A DNA stretch of 59,984 nucleotides, from NCBI GenBank assembly GCA_964371715.1, contig CAYJNO010000011.1, forward strand, positions 1 through 59,984. The letters are read 5' to 3'. Position numbers and translations under genes: made by a program. A model generated the notes under the pieces. The model made no database searches and had not been told where the DNA came from. It saw only the letters and a program-made list of their open reading frames with translations. Of the stretch, positions 27,204-34,408 are shown piece after piece. The number at the start of each line of letters is the position of its first letter. Within the stretch, counting starts at the first letter, position 1. The DNA is from CAYJNO01 sp964371715 (GTDB lineage Bacteria > Bacillota_I > Bacilli_A > Erysipelotrichales > Erysipelotrichaceae).

Positions 27204-27923
27204 TTATTGTTCATTTTCAATATTTAATTTAATTAAATACCTTAAATCAATACTGTGCTTATTTTGATATTTTAATTTTAAATTTTCATCAAATAATCCA
27301 TAGATATAATAGATGATACTATGTATTAGATATTCAATTTCTAATTCATCAAAATGCATTGGTAAGTTTAGATAAAACTCTTCAACAAGTATTTTTTTAC
27401 TCATTTCATACATTGAAGGATTATCATTCTCCATTTCATCACTTAATAGTTGATGAGCTAGTTTGAAGCTATCTAGATCTTCAAATGGTTCTATATATCT
27501 TGGATTAAAGGTAATTGTTTGACCATTTAACGTATACTCAAACTCATCATTAATTTCTTGTCTTATCAACTCATCAATTATTATTGCACTACAATGTTTA
27601 TTTAATGACTTGCTTAAATACTTTTTTATTTCACTAATATAATTACGAAGGTTTTGATCTTTCAAATTATATACTGCCAAATATTGACTAAAATCATCTA
27701 AAAATAAATACTCCCTTATTTCTTCATCACTTAATTTCCTTAAACTTTCATTTCCTTTTTGACTAATCTTTATCTCACAGTTTAAGGCTTCTAAAGTTTC
27801 TAAAACATCGGATGGAATATATGGCATCCTTAGTTCTTCTTCTATTAATGATTTGGCTAAATCATAGTTTTTTTCATCAATTAATTCTTCTATTCTTTTA
27901 ATTGTTTCTTGATAATAATTCAT
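27204..27923 (-). CDS. DUF3196-like helical protein
   Basis: 239 aa, no signal or TM helices. The N-terminal third (EELIDEKNYDLAKSLIEEEL) reads as a TPR-like helical hairpin; MPYIPSDVLETL follows. The overall pattern recalls the DUF3196 family known mainly from Mollicutes, but this is from memory. No enzymatic motif seen. It begins inside the end of the upstream gene (ATGA overlap). Confidence 0.55.
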   Translation of the reverse strand: MNYYQETIKRIEELIDEKNYDLAKSLIEEELRMPYIPSDVLETLEALNCEIKISQKGNESLRKLSDEEIREYLFLDDFSQYLAVYNLKDQNLRNYISEIKKYLSKSLNKHCSAIIIDELIRQEINDEFEYTLNGQTITFNPRYIEPFEDLDSFKLAHQLLSDEMENDNPSMYEMSKKILVEEFYLNLPMHFDELEIEYLIHSIIYYIYGLFDENLKLKYQNKHSIDLRYLIKLNIENEQ

Positions 27924-28657
27924 CTAAATTCCTCATTTTTTTCATACAAATAACTATTTTTAATCTTACCAATTCTTTTAACTATCTTAATATCATTTAA
28001 TACATTAAGCATAACAGTAGCCAACTTATTTGGTATTTGATATTTGTTAGCTAAATCCGTAGATGTAAATGCTTCATTGAAGTCTATAATATTTAAATAA
28101 TAGCCTGGATATTCTATTGTGACTTCATCAAACAAATCAATTGGATACTCATTTAACTTAGCAAATTTTTTTCGCCACTTAATTACTTTTAATAAACGTC
28201 GATATTCAACAGTTTCTAAGGTTAAAATTTTAAGTTTTAGTTTTCTGTTAACTAGATACGGTTTTATACGATATAATTCTTTAAAAATTTCAAATTCATG
28301 TCGTTTAATTGGTGATTTTCGCTGTCTTAATAGTTTCTCATCTGCATCATATAGTATAATTGTTTTTTTTATTATTAATGGATAAACAATGGTTGTAGGA
28401 TAGTGTTCTAAGAACACTTTTAACTTACTATTCATCTTATTAAATTGTTTTGTTTGGATCTCAATTATTTGTTCACCATCAAAAATATCAGCATACATTT
28501 TAAATAATTGAACTTCTTGATGTTCAATTGATTTTGAATAATAATTTTTTAATACTTTATGTATTTCTTTTTCTGTTAAAACACCTATCTTTTTATCATT
28601 TACATTAATATCATCAAAACTATCTATAATCTTTTTGAATTTTATTTTGTCAATCAT
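27920..28657 (-). CDS. Uncharacterised protein with PD-(D/E)xK-like motif
   Basis: About 245 aa, basic, soluble. YADIFDGEQIIEIQTKQF (about residues 57-74) followed by hydrophobic strands VFLEHYPTTIVYPLII looks like the beta-sheet core of a PD-(D/E)xK nuclease fold (acidic residue, then E-x-Q). RKSPIKRHEFEIFKELYRI is another stretch typical of this uncharacterised Bacillota family. Start ATG 28657 chosen over GTG 28666, which sits in its own ribosome site (AGGTGA). Ends in TGA overlapping the next start. A nuclease role is inference. Confidence 0.6.
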   Translation of the reverse strand: MIDKIKFKKIIDSFDDINVNDKKIGVLTEKEIHKVLKNYYSKSIEHQEVQLFKMYADIFDGEQIIEIQTKQFNKMNSKLKVFLEHYPTTIVYPLIIKKTIILYDADEKLLRQRKSPIKRHEFEIFKELYRIKPYLVNRKLKLKILTLETVEYRRLLKVIKWRKKFAKLNEYPIDLFDEVTIEYPGYYLNIIDFNEAFTSTDLANKYQIPNKLATVMLNVLNDIKIVKRIGKIKNSYLYEKNEEFR

Positions 28658-28706
28658 ATATATCACCTATTTAATTATGTCATAAAACTTGGAAAATAGA
28701 TAATAA

Positions 28707-29156
28707 TTAGAAATTTGAAGTTAAAGTAAAAATAAAATGATCACCATTTGCAATTTCAAGTTCACTTGCACCTAGGCAATATCCTGCCTCTTGACATGAT
28801 GAATTATTTTCAGATTCATATAACCACCATGGTCCTTTATCCCAATCTCCACTTACATCATTCATTCCTAAAATTGTCATCCCGTATTGACCTTTTTCAT
28901 GTTGAACACTAAATGCAGTTTGTGTAATTAAAAATTCTTCTAATGTTGTAACTTCTATATCCACACTAACTTCACCGTCAAATAAAATAACTTCTTCATC
29001 TTCTATTGATTGATCTATAATTGTAATTTTTAAAGTTGTTGTCTTTACTTCACTTTTAGTTTCACTAGTAGTTTCTTCATTTACTTGTTCATTTGAACAA
29101 CCTACTAAAGTTAATACTAATGTTAATGCAAATAAATATTTAAATAATTTTTTCAT
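28707..29156 (-). CDS. DUF4430 lipoprotein, likely cobalamin capture
   Basis: 149 aa. Signal peptide with lipobox LTLVGC (Cys20), a short low-complexity spacer, then a DUF4430 domain with VTTLEEFLI and DKGPWWLYESENN. DUF4430 equals the C-terminal domain of vertebrate transcobalamin and intrinsic factor. Together with the riboswitch, adenosyltransferase and S-component upstream, this suggests a surface protein that hands B12 or a derivative to the transporter. Start overlaps the upstream stop (ATGA). Confidence 0.75.
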   Translation of the reverse strand: MKKLFKYLFALTLVLTLVGCSNEQVNEETTSETKSEVKTTTLKITIIDQSIEDEEVILFDGEVSVDIEVTTLEEFLITQTAFSVQHEKGQYGMTILGMNDVSGDWDKGPWWLYESENNSSCQEAGYCLGASELEIANGDHFIFTLTSNF

Positions 29157-29656
29157 GTTTTTTTTCCTTCTATCTTCTTTAATGTTTTATATAATGGTTT
29201 ATATAAGAATAAAGTAATAATACCTGTAATTGAAGCCTGGATGATTGATGTTTTTAAACCAATTAAAATATAGATATAAGTTATATTTTTAGCCACTAAC
29301 ATATATGGTAACTGTACTAATTGACCAGTCATAAATGAAAAGAAAAAGGCTATAAAAGCTATAAAATATATGTTATTTCTTAATTTTTTATTTTTAATAA
29401 AACTTGTAATCAAGCTATATGTTGGATAAATTAATAAATACATAATTGACCAACTTGTAAGTCCTTGTTTTAGCAAGATATTTAATACACCAAAGACTAT
29501 TGAACCATAAACACTTTGTTTTCTTGGAAATACTAAAGCAATCAATACTGTTGTAATGGTAATCATCTCTAAATATAAAATATCTGAAAATAAATAAAAT
29601 ACTAGAAATTGTAAACAACCAAACAATGAAGTTTTTGTTAAGTCTTTAACCTTCAT
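29153..29656 (-). CDS. ECF-type transporter S-component, predicted cobalamin-specific
   Basis: 167 aa with six hydrophobic segments, cationic ends and the size of an S-component (substrate-binding membrane protein of energy-coupling-factor transporters). No ATPase or T-component gene nearby, as expected for group II ECF systems with a shared energising module. The B12 riboswitch and adenosyltransferase in the operon predict cobalamin as substrate. No clear SD; start overlaps the upstream gene by 11 bp, so coupled translation. Ends in TGA. Confidence 0.7.
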   Translation of the reverse strand: MKVKDLTKTSLFGCLQFLVFYLFSDILYLEMITITTVLIALVFPRKQSVYGSIVFGVLNILLKQGLTSWSIMYLLIYPTYSLITSFIKNKKLRNNIYFIAFIAFFFSFMTGQLVQLPYMLVAKNITYIYILIGLKTSIIQASITGIITLFLYKPLYKTLKKIEGKKT

Positions 29657-30143
29657 AACTTTTTGATATAAATATTTCTTCTTTATATCCCTCTATATTA
29701 TTTTCATAAACTGCCATTAAAAACAAAACATTAGCTAGTAAATTAAAAAATTTAATAATATTTTCTTCAAATATCTTTTCTTTTAATTCGATGCGATGTG
29801 CTAATCTAGCACAGATTTTAGCACTAGCTCTTAATTTATGTAAATGACATGCACCTAAACAACCTTTTGGTAGATAAAAATTTGTAATCTTACCATTTAA
29901 TTCATTGTATTTGTCATAAATATTACTTAACCACAATAAATCATCATCACTTATCGCATTTTTCCCTCTTAATGACCCATTTGCATGATAAACTAAATAA
30001 ACTAATCTATCTAGTTCACTAATATGCTTTACATAATGAATTGCCAAAGCAATGTCACTACTTAAAAGATCAGTTAATATTTCAAAGTCACATAAGTTTG
30101 ATTCTTCTTTAAGAAAACTATACGCCAAATAACGATAATCCAT
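29646..30143 (-). CDS. PduO/MMAB-type cob(I)alamin adenosyltransferase-like protein
   Basis: About 165 aa, all-helical. GCLGACHLHKLRASAKICARLAHR matches in place the PduO-type signature (small residues, x-LH-x-R, then spaced Arg residues), followed by FFNLLANVLFLMA in place of N-R-x-S-D-x-L-F. It would adenosylate reduced cobalamin to AdoCbl. The motifs are somewhat divergent, so activity is likely but not certain. Start ATG 30143 sits 6 nt after GGAGG; an upstream in-frame TTG overlaps that site. First gene of the riboswitch operon. Confidence 0.75.
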   Translation of the reverse strand: MDYRYLAYSFLKEESNLCDFEILTDLLSSDIALAIHYVKHISELDRLVYLVYHANGSLRGKNAISDDDLLWLSNIYDKYNELNGKITNFYLPKGCLGACHLHKLRASAKICARLAHRIELKEKIFEENIIKFFNLLANVLFLMAVYENNIEGYKEEIFISKSYEG

Positions 30144-30153
30144 ATTTACCTCC

Positions 30154-30178
30154 AAAAAAAAGACCTCTTTGGGTCTTT
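30154..30178 (-). terminator. Terminator in the riboswitch expression platform
   Basis: AAAGACC / GGTCTTT stem (30159-30165, 30172-30178) with a T run, ending right at the GGAGG ribosome site of the adenosyltransferase gene. Placed between aptamer and gene, it fits B12-dependent premature termination. Confidence 0.8.
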
Positions 30179-30232
30179 AAAAGTTTAAAAAAACTCCAAA
30201 ACCTTCACCCAGAAGAATTGGTATTAATACTT

Positions 30233-30375
30233 TAGGCAGGTCTCCCGACTCAATTTCACCCTACTATCTATCTTCCCATGTAATCACAGTGATTAATTAG
30301 ATTTCGTCCATTTTACGGTTACTGGGGTAGTTAAAGCTTTTAACTTTATTCCCTATTATTCTTTTACTTAAGAAC
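30233..30375 (-). ncRNA. Cobalamin riboswitch (AdoCbl-type aptamer)
   Basis: Read on the minus strand, the region contains the conserved blocks in the right order: TAGGGAA, CTACCCCAGTAACCGT-like core, CATGGGAAGATAGATAG, AGGGTGAAATTGAGTC, and the B12-box GAGTCGGGAGACCTGCC (30234-30250). It precedes an adenosyltransferase, an S-component and a DUF4430 lipoprotein, all of which fit cobalamin control. Confidence 0.93.
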
Positions 30376-30395
30376 CTAAAATATATAAATACTAA

Positions 30396-30427
30396 TTAAC
30401 TATAGTTAAATTAGCTATACAAGTCAA
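30396..30427 (-). promoter_or_regulatory. Promoter of the cobalamin operon with overlapping palindrome
   Basis: TTGACT (30422-30427), 17-bp spacer, TATAGT (30399-30404). A perfect 14-bp palindrome TTAACTATAGTTAA (30396-30409) covers the -10 and could be an operator. The -35 overlaps the end of the HEPN-like gene. Confidence 0.65.
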
Positions 30428-30966
30428 TTATTATTTTCATTCGTATCATATTTCTCTATTAAACTTTTTAACAATTCCAATGATTTTTTGTCTAATACAA
30501 TTCTAGATGTTAAATTTTGACGATAGTTTTTATCTTCAAAAAACATAAAATCTCCATCTTCATCACGATAATAATACACAGATCCATGTGCAATAGCATT
30601 CCTTAAATGCCTTAATAATGACTCCAAAAACGATTCATATACCCCATCATTTTGTGTAATCGTTAAGATGAAACGATTACATTTAATGCAGATATTATCT
30701 CCAAATAAACCCATCTTTTGATAACTTGCTGTGGAATAATGCTTCATAATCATTATCGGTTTTATGTTAGCTGCCTTAATAAATTCATCAAATAATTTAA
30801 TATCATTAAAATCTATCTCTTCTGAATGTATTGAGGTGATACTAGGTGCTAAATATAAAAAATAGTTTAATACATCATCAATTACTAATCCATCTTCAAA
30901 TGGTACTATTTGTAAGTCATTAATATTTTTTAAATTGTGTTTACAACTAAATTGATTTTTTTTCAT
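30424..30966 (-). CDS. HEPN-like protein with R-x4-H motif
   Basis: 180 aa, soluble. SLLRHLRNAIAHGSVYY places R122-N-A-I-A-H127, the R-x4-H motif of HEPN RNase-type domains, in a predicted helix. The rest shows no domain I recognise. HEPN proteins with this motif are often RNases in toxin-antitoxin or phage-defence systems. No minimal nucleotidyltransferase or antitoxin gene adjoins; it stands alone between a ribosomal operon and the B12 operon. Function unassigned. Confidence 0.6.
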   Translation of the reverse strand: MKKNQFSCKHNLKNINDLQIVPFEDGLVIDDVLNYFLYLAPSITSIHSEEIDFNDIKLFDEFIKAANIKPIMIMKHYSTASYQKMGLFGDNICIKCNRFILTITQNDGVYESFLESLLRHLRNAIAHGSVYYYRDEDGDFMFFEDKNYRQNLTSRIVLDKKSLELLKSLIEKYDTNENNN

Positions 30967-31005
30967 ATTATTTCCTTTTTTAATATTATAACATCATTTA
31001 TTAAT

Positions 31006-31036
31006 TAAAAAAAACTCTTAACATAAAGTTAAGAGT
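31006..31036 (-). terminator. Terminator of infC-rpmI-rplT
   Basis: ACTCTTAAC / GTTAAGAGT stem (31014-31022, 31028-31036) followed on the minus strand by seven T. Confidence 0.88.
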
Positions 31037-31043
31037 AATTATA

Positions 31044-31559
31044 TTATTCAGCAGCTTCTGCTACTTTTTTAGTTGTTTTACGAACTTTTTTTACTGGAGC
31101 TTCTTCAGTAGTTTCAGCTGTTTCAACTACTTTTTTAGTAGTTTTACGAACTTTTTTTACTGGAGCTTCTTCAGCAACAACTTCAGTTTTAACTGCTGTT
31201 GGATTAGCAATAGCAGCTTTAGCTGTTTCAACGATAGTTTTGAATGTTTCAGCATCTCTAATAGCGATTTCTGATAACATTTTTCTGTTGATTGTAATGT
31301 TAGCTAATTTTAATCCATTCATTAATTTTGAATAGCTAATATCGTGCATTCTTGCAGCAGCGTTAATTCTAGCAATCCATAATTTACGCATTTCTCTTTT
31401 TAATTTTTTACGATCGATATATGCATATCTTAATGATCTCATTACTTGCTCATTAGCTGTTCTGTATAATAAGTGTTTTGAACCAAAATAACCTTTGGCA
31501 AGTTTTAATATTTTTTTACGTCTGTTACGCGTTGGCGTTGATCCTTTTACTCTTGGCAT
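31044..31559 (-). CDS. rplT: 50S ribosomal protein L20 with repetitive basic tail
   Basis: 171 aa; the L20 body takes about 118 residues (MPRVKGSTPTRNRRKKILK at the start). The extra ~52-residue C-terminal tail is Lys/Ala/Glu rich and holds two copies of EEAPVKKVRKTTKKV, 22 residues apart. L20 nucleates 23S rRNA assembly and, in Bacillota, represses its own operon through the leader RNA. The tail is not part of usual L20. Confidence 0.95.
   Translation of the reverse strand: MPRVKGSTPTRNRRKKILKLAKGYFGSKHLLYRTANEQVMRSLRYAYIDRKKLKREMRKLWIARINAAARMHDISYSKLMNGLKLANITINRKMLSEIAIRDAETFKTIVETAKAAIANPTAVKTEVVAEEAPVKKVRKTTKKVVETAETTEEAPVKKVRKTTKKVAEAAE
31061..31173. repeat. Direct repeat in the L20 tail
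   Basis: Two near-identical copies of about 47 nt (31061-31107 and 31127-31173), 66 nt apart, encoding the duplicated basic motif of the L20 extension. Confidence 0.8.
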
Positions 31560-31578
31560 ACTGTATATTTCCTCCTAA

Positions 31579-31773
31579 TTAACCTTGTAATAACTCTTTG
31601 ATACGTTTGTAATCACTCTTAGAAACCATTCCTGCTTTTCTAAGTTTTACTTTTTGCTTATGTGTTTTGTTAGCAGCGAAATGTGATGTATAAGCATGTC
31701 CTCTTTTTAATTTCCCTGTTCCTGTAACTTTAACTCTTTTTGCTAAAGTCTTTTTTGTTTTCATTTTTGGCAT
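31579..31773 (-). CDS. rpmI: 50S ribosomal protein L35
   Basis: 64 aa, full length and very basic. MPKMKTKKTLAKRVKVTGTG and GMVSKSDYKRIKELL are typical. Middle gene of the conserved infC-rpmI-rplT operon. Confidence 0.97.
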   Translation of the reverse strand: MPKMKTKKTLAKRVKVTGTGKLKRGHAYTSHFAANKTHKQKVKLRKAGMVSKSDYKRIKELLQG

Positions 31774-31788
31774 AATTTAAAATCCTCT

Positions 31789-32313
31789 CTATTTCTTTTT
31801 AGGAGCTAATACAACTGACATTGTATTTCCTTCTAATAATGGTCTCTTTTCAACATTTGAGACTTCTTTTAACTCTTCAATAAAACTATTCATTACTTTT
31901 TTTCCAACTTCAAGTCTTGTGATAAGTCTTCCTCTAAATCGCATATCAGCTTTTACTTTCATACCAGCTTCAAGCCATTTAGCACATTGATTTACTTTAG
32001 TATCAAAGTCACCTTTATCAATTACTGGTGATAATCTAATTGCTTTAAGTTCAGTTGTATGTTGGTTTCTTTTAGCTTCTTTTGCTTTCTTTTGTGATTC
32101 GAAACGATGTTTTCCATAGTCTAGAATTTTGCACACAGCAGGATTTGCATTTGGAGCAACACATAACAAATCAAGATTTAGGTCATAAGCTTTTGCTAAT
32201 GCATCTCTTTTTGACATTACACCTAATTGTTCTCCGTCAGCTCCAATAACTAAGACTTCTTTAAAGTAAATTCCTTCATTTACTAAATCTTCATTTTGAT
32301 TTCTTTTTGTGAT
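31789..32313 (-). CDS. infC: Translation initiation factor IF-3 (non-AUG start)
   Basis: About 174 aa with N- and C-terminal IF3 domains joined by a basic linker; MRFRGRL in the C domain and VLVIGADGEQLGVM in the N domain are diagnostic. No ATG, GTG or usable TTG exists at the start: TTG 32328 lies inside the GGGAGGTG ribosome site. The start must be ATC (32313, 7 nt from GGAGG) or ATT (32316, 4 nt). Family knowledge: infC often uses AUU or AUC, discriminated against by IF3 itself, giving autorepression. I chose ATC on spacing; ATT is possible. Confidence 0.93.
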   Translation of the reverse strand: MTKRNQNEDLVNEGIYFKEVLVIGADGEQLGVMSKRDALAKAYDLNLDLLCVAPNANPAVCKILDYGKHRFESQKKAKEAKRNQHTTELKAIRLSPVIDKGDFDTKVNQCAKWLEAGMKVKADMRFRGRLITRLEVGKKVMNSFIEELKEVSNVEKRPLLEGNTMSVVLAPKKK

Positions 32314-32328
32314 AATAACACCTCCCAA

Positions 32329-32468
32329 TGTAATTTATAAAAAAGCGAGATATTTTTATCTCGCTTTACACATAAAATTAATAGTTTAACTTTCAGCGCA
32401 AACCCAAATCCTAAGGATATCAGGTGAGAAAACGAGATTTCTTCTTTCTGTAGCTTTTGTACTAAATT
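32329..32468 (-). ncRNA. infC-rpmI-rplT leader with transcription attenuator (L20-leader-like)
   Basis: This untranslated leader (about 150 nt) ends in a strong terminator hairpin, AAAGCGAGATA / TATCTCGCTTT (32342-32352, 32357-32367), plus six T, just before the infC ribosome site. An upstream ATCTCG (32433-32438 on the plus strand as CGAGAT) can pair with the first terminator arm, a classic antiterminator. In Bacillota, L20 binds such a leader to favour termination. L20 recognition is inferred. Confidence 0.7.
32339..32367 (-). terminator. Attenuator hairpin upstream of infC
   Basis: Eleven-bp perfect stem, 4-nt T-rich loop, and T6 on the minus strand; the 3' end lies about 10 nt before GGGAGG. 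Confidence 0.85.
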
Positions 32469-32497
32469 AGTTTATCAAATGTTAATTATTCTGTCAA
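32469..32497 (-). promoter_or_regulatory. Promoter of infC-rpmI-rplT
   Basis: TTGACA (32492-32497), 17-bp spacer, TAAACT (32469-32474). The rest of the gap up to the EAL gene (32498-32677) shows no other feature I can support beyond that gene's ribosome site. Confidence 0.65.
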
Positions 32498-32677
32498 CAC
32501 TTTATTATCTTTTTAAGTGATTTTATTTTCTTTGTAATTTTCAATATAGTTTGTAGTTACCTATCCTATTGCAAAATTAAATTCAGCTAAATTGTATCTC
32601 CATAACATTATATTATCTTTTTTTATGGTATATATCATGTATAGATGTAATTCATTTATTAGATTGAGGTGATTATT

Positions 32678-33898
32678 ATGAAAAACCATCTTCTAACTTT
32701 AAATTTTAAAGATTATCTATTACTACAAGAAGATATTTCTAAACAAATCTTGAATAAAATATGTTTAATAGAAATATCTAATGCTGATTTATTGATAAGC
32801 TATTATGGATCTAGCACTTATTATAATGTTTATCAAAAAATATATGATTATATTTCCATAAAGATACAAGAAAATCCTTCTTTTAAGCTGAAAATATATA
32901 ATTTCACATATAAAGACTTTGTAATAGGTGCTAATGATTGTATTTGTGATTATAAATTTGAATCATTCATCAAAGAAATCATTACGATGATTAAAAAGGA
33001 AAATTTTAATTTGAATAAGTTTGATTGTGAATATAAATATGCATTAGTTTTTAATGGTAATGATTTACTTAAACGAGCTAAAGGTGCAATTTATAATAAT
33101 ATTAGTAATACTCAAAACTACATCATTGTAAAAGATGATCATACAACAATTGATTCTAAAATTACTAATGAACATGTAATAAGTGATTTAATGAATTATG
33201 CAATTAATAATGATTCTGTAATTCCTTATTACCAAGGTATCTATAATAATTCTTTAAATAGAATAGATAAATATGAAACTTTAATAAGAATTAAAGATCA
33301 TCATAAAAGAGTTCACAAACCATCAACGTTTTTGGATATTGCAAAAAAATATAATCATTATAATAAATTAAGTAAAATCATTATATCTAAAGTATTAGAG
33401 GATTTTGAAAATAAAAACATTGATATAAGTATAAATCTATCTTTAACTGATATCAATGATTTAAAATTTAAGGCGTGGTTTTTAAATAAATTAGATCATT
33501 ATAAAAATACTAATCATTTAATTATTGAATTTGTTGATTCTCAAGATTATTTATTAAACGAAAATTTAAAACATTTTATTTATAAACTTAAAACTAAGGG
33601 TTGTAAGATTGCCATAGATAATTTTGGTATTGGATTGTCATCACTAAAGTCTATTATAGCTTTATCACCAGATATTATAAAAATAGATGGTTCAATAATT
33701 GTTAATTCATTGAATAATGAAGAAATAAGTGGAACTTTAAAGTTGATACTGGCTATAGCTAGTATAATCAACGCAGATATAGTTGCTGAGCATGTAGAAA
33801 ACTTAAACTTACAAGAATTAGTATTACAACATAAAATTAAATACTCTCAAGGATTCTATTTTTCAACACCATCAGAATTAAGTAAATTGAACATTTAA
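32678..33898 (+). CDS. EAL-domain protein (cyclic di-GMP phosphodiesterase or sensor)
   Basis: 406 aa, soluble. The first ~170 residues are of unclear fold, perhaps a decayed GGDEF. The EAL domain then has KYETLIR (EAL as ETL), INLSLTD, IEFVDS, IDNFGIGLSS, IKID, AEHVENL and SQGFYFSTP. Most metal and catalytic positions are kept, but the canonical DDFG is DNFG, so one metal ligand is changed. It could be a weak phosphodiesterase or a binder of cyclic di-GMP. ATG 32678 is used because GAGG lies 8 nt upstream; GTG 32669 overlaps that site. Confidence 0.8.
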   Translation: MKNHLLTLNFKDYLLLQEDISKQILNKICLIEISNADLLISYYGSSTYYNVYQKIYDYISIKIQENPSFKLKIYNFTYKDFVIGANDCICDYKFESFIKEIITMIKKENFNLNKFDCEYKYALVFNGNDLLKRAKGAIYNNISNTQNYIIVKDDHTTIDSKITNEHVISDLMNYAINNDSVIPYYQGIYNNSLNRIDKYETLIRIKDHHKRVHKPSTFLDIAKKYNHYNKLSKIIISKVLEDFENKNIDISINLSLTDINDLKFKAWFLNKLDHYKNTNHLIIEFVDSQDYLLNENLKHFIYKLKTKGCKIAIDNFGIGLSSLKSIIALSPDIIKIDGSIIVNSLNNEEISGTLKLILAIASIINADIVAEHVENLNLQELVLQHKIKYSQGFYFSTPSELSKLNI

Positions 33899-33925
33899 TA
33901 ATTTTAAAATATTTTAAAAAAACTA

Positions 33926-33976
33926 TTTACAGCAGTCTAATATAATGTTATAGTAAAACAGTAATGATTATCATTA
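33926..33976 (+). promoter_or_regulatory. Promoter and Fur/PerR-type 7-1-7 operator of perR-rbr
   Basis: TTTACA (33926-33931), 17-bp spacer, TATAGT (33949-33954). At the start site lies a perfect 7-1-7 inverted repeat, TAATGAT-T-ATCATTA (33962-33976), which equals the core of the Fur-family box. Autoregulation by the adjacent Fur-family protein is the natural reading. Confidence 0.82.
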
Positions 33977-33992
33977 TTGTTTTGGAGGTAAA

Positions 33993-34394
33993 ATGGAACA
34001 AGTAAGAAAAAATAGTAAAAAGCGTGAAGCTATATTAAAGACTATCCAAAATACTGAAACACATCCTACAGCAGAATGGATATATAATCAGTTAAAACCT
34101 GAAATTAAAGATTTAAGTTTAGGTACTGTTTATCGAAATCTAGCTCTCTTTGTTGAAAATGGCGATATCGTTAAAGTTACATCTGTCGATAACCAAGAAC
34201 GTTATGATGCCAAATTAACAGAACATTCACATTTTATTTGTGAAAATTGTGGTTGTGTGATTGATATTGACACCCCTATTGATGATGAAAATCTAATTAC
34301 TAATTTAAATCTGAAACATGGATTTAGTGCTCATAAATTTAAATTAAATGTTTATGGACAATGTAATGATTGTGTTTCAAAACAACTAAACTAA
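33993..34394 (+). CDS. perR: PerR-like Fur-family repressor
   Basis: 133 aa with winged-helix DNA-binding domain (LSLGTVYRNL recognition helix) and metal-binding domain. Structural zinc site CENCG and CNDC. The regulatory site has ERYDAKL and EHSHF, then CVIDID: Asp at the places where PerR has Asp85 and Asp104, while Fur usually has Glu. That favours a peroxide sensor (metal-catalysed oxidation). SD GGAGG. Co-transcribed with reverse rubrerythrin 14 bp downstream, the usual partner. The operator is Fur-like, so Fur is the alternative. Confidence 0.82.
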   Translation: MEQVRKNSKKREAILKTIQNTETHPTAEWIYNQLKPEIKDLSLGTVYRNLALFVENGDIVKVTSVDNQERYDAKLTEHSHFICENCGCVIDIDTPIDDENLITNLNLKHGFSAHKFKLNVYGQCNDCVSKQLN

Positions 34395-34408
34395 AAGGAG
34401 AATAAAAA

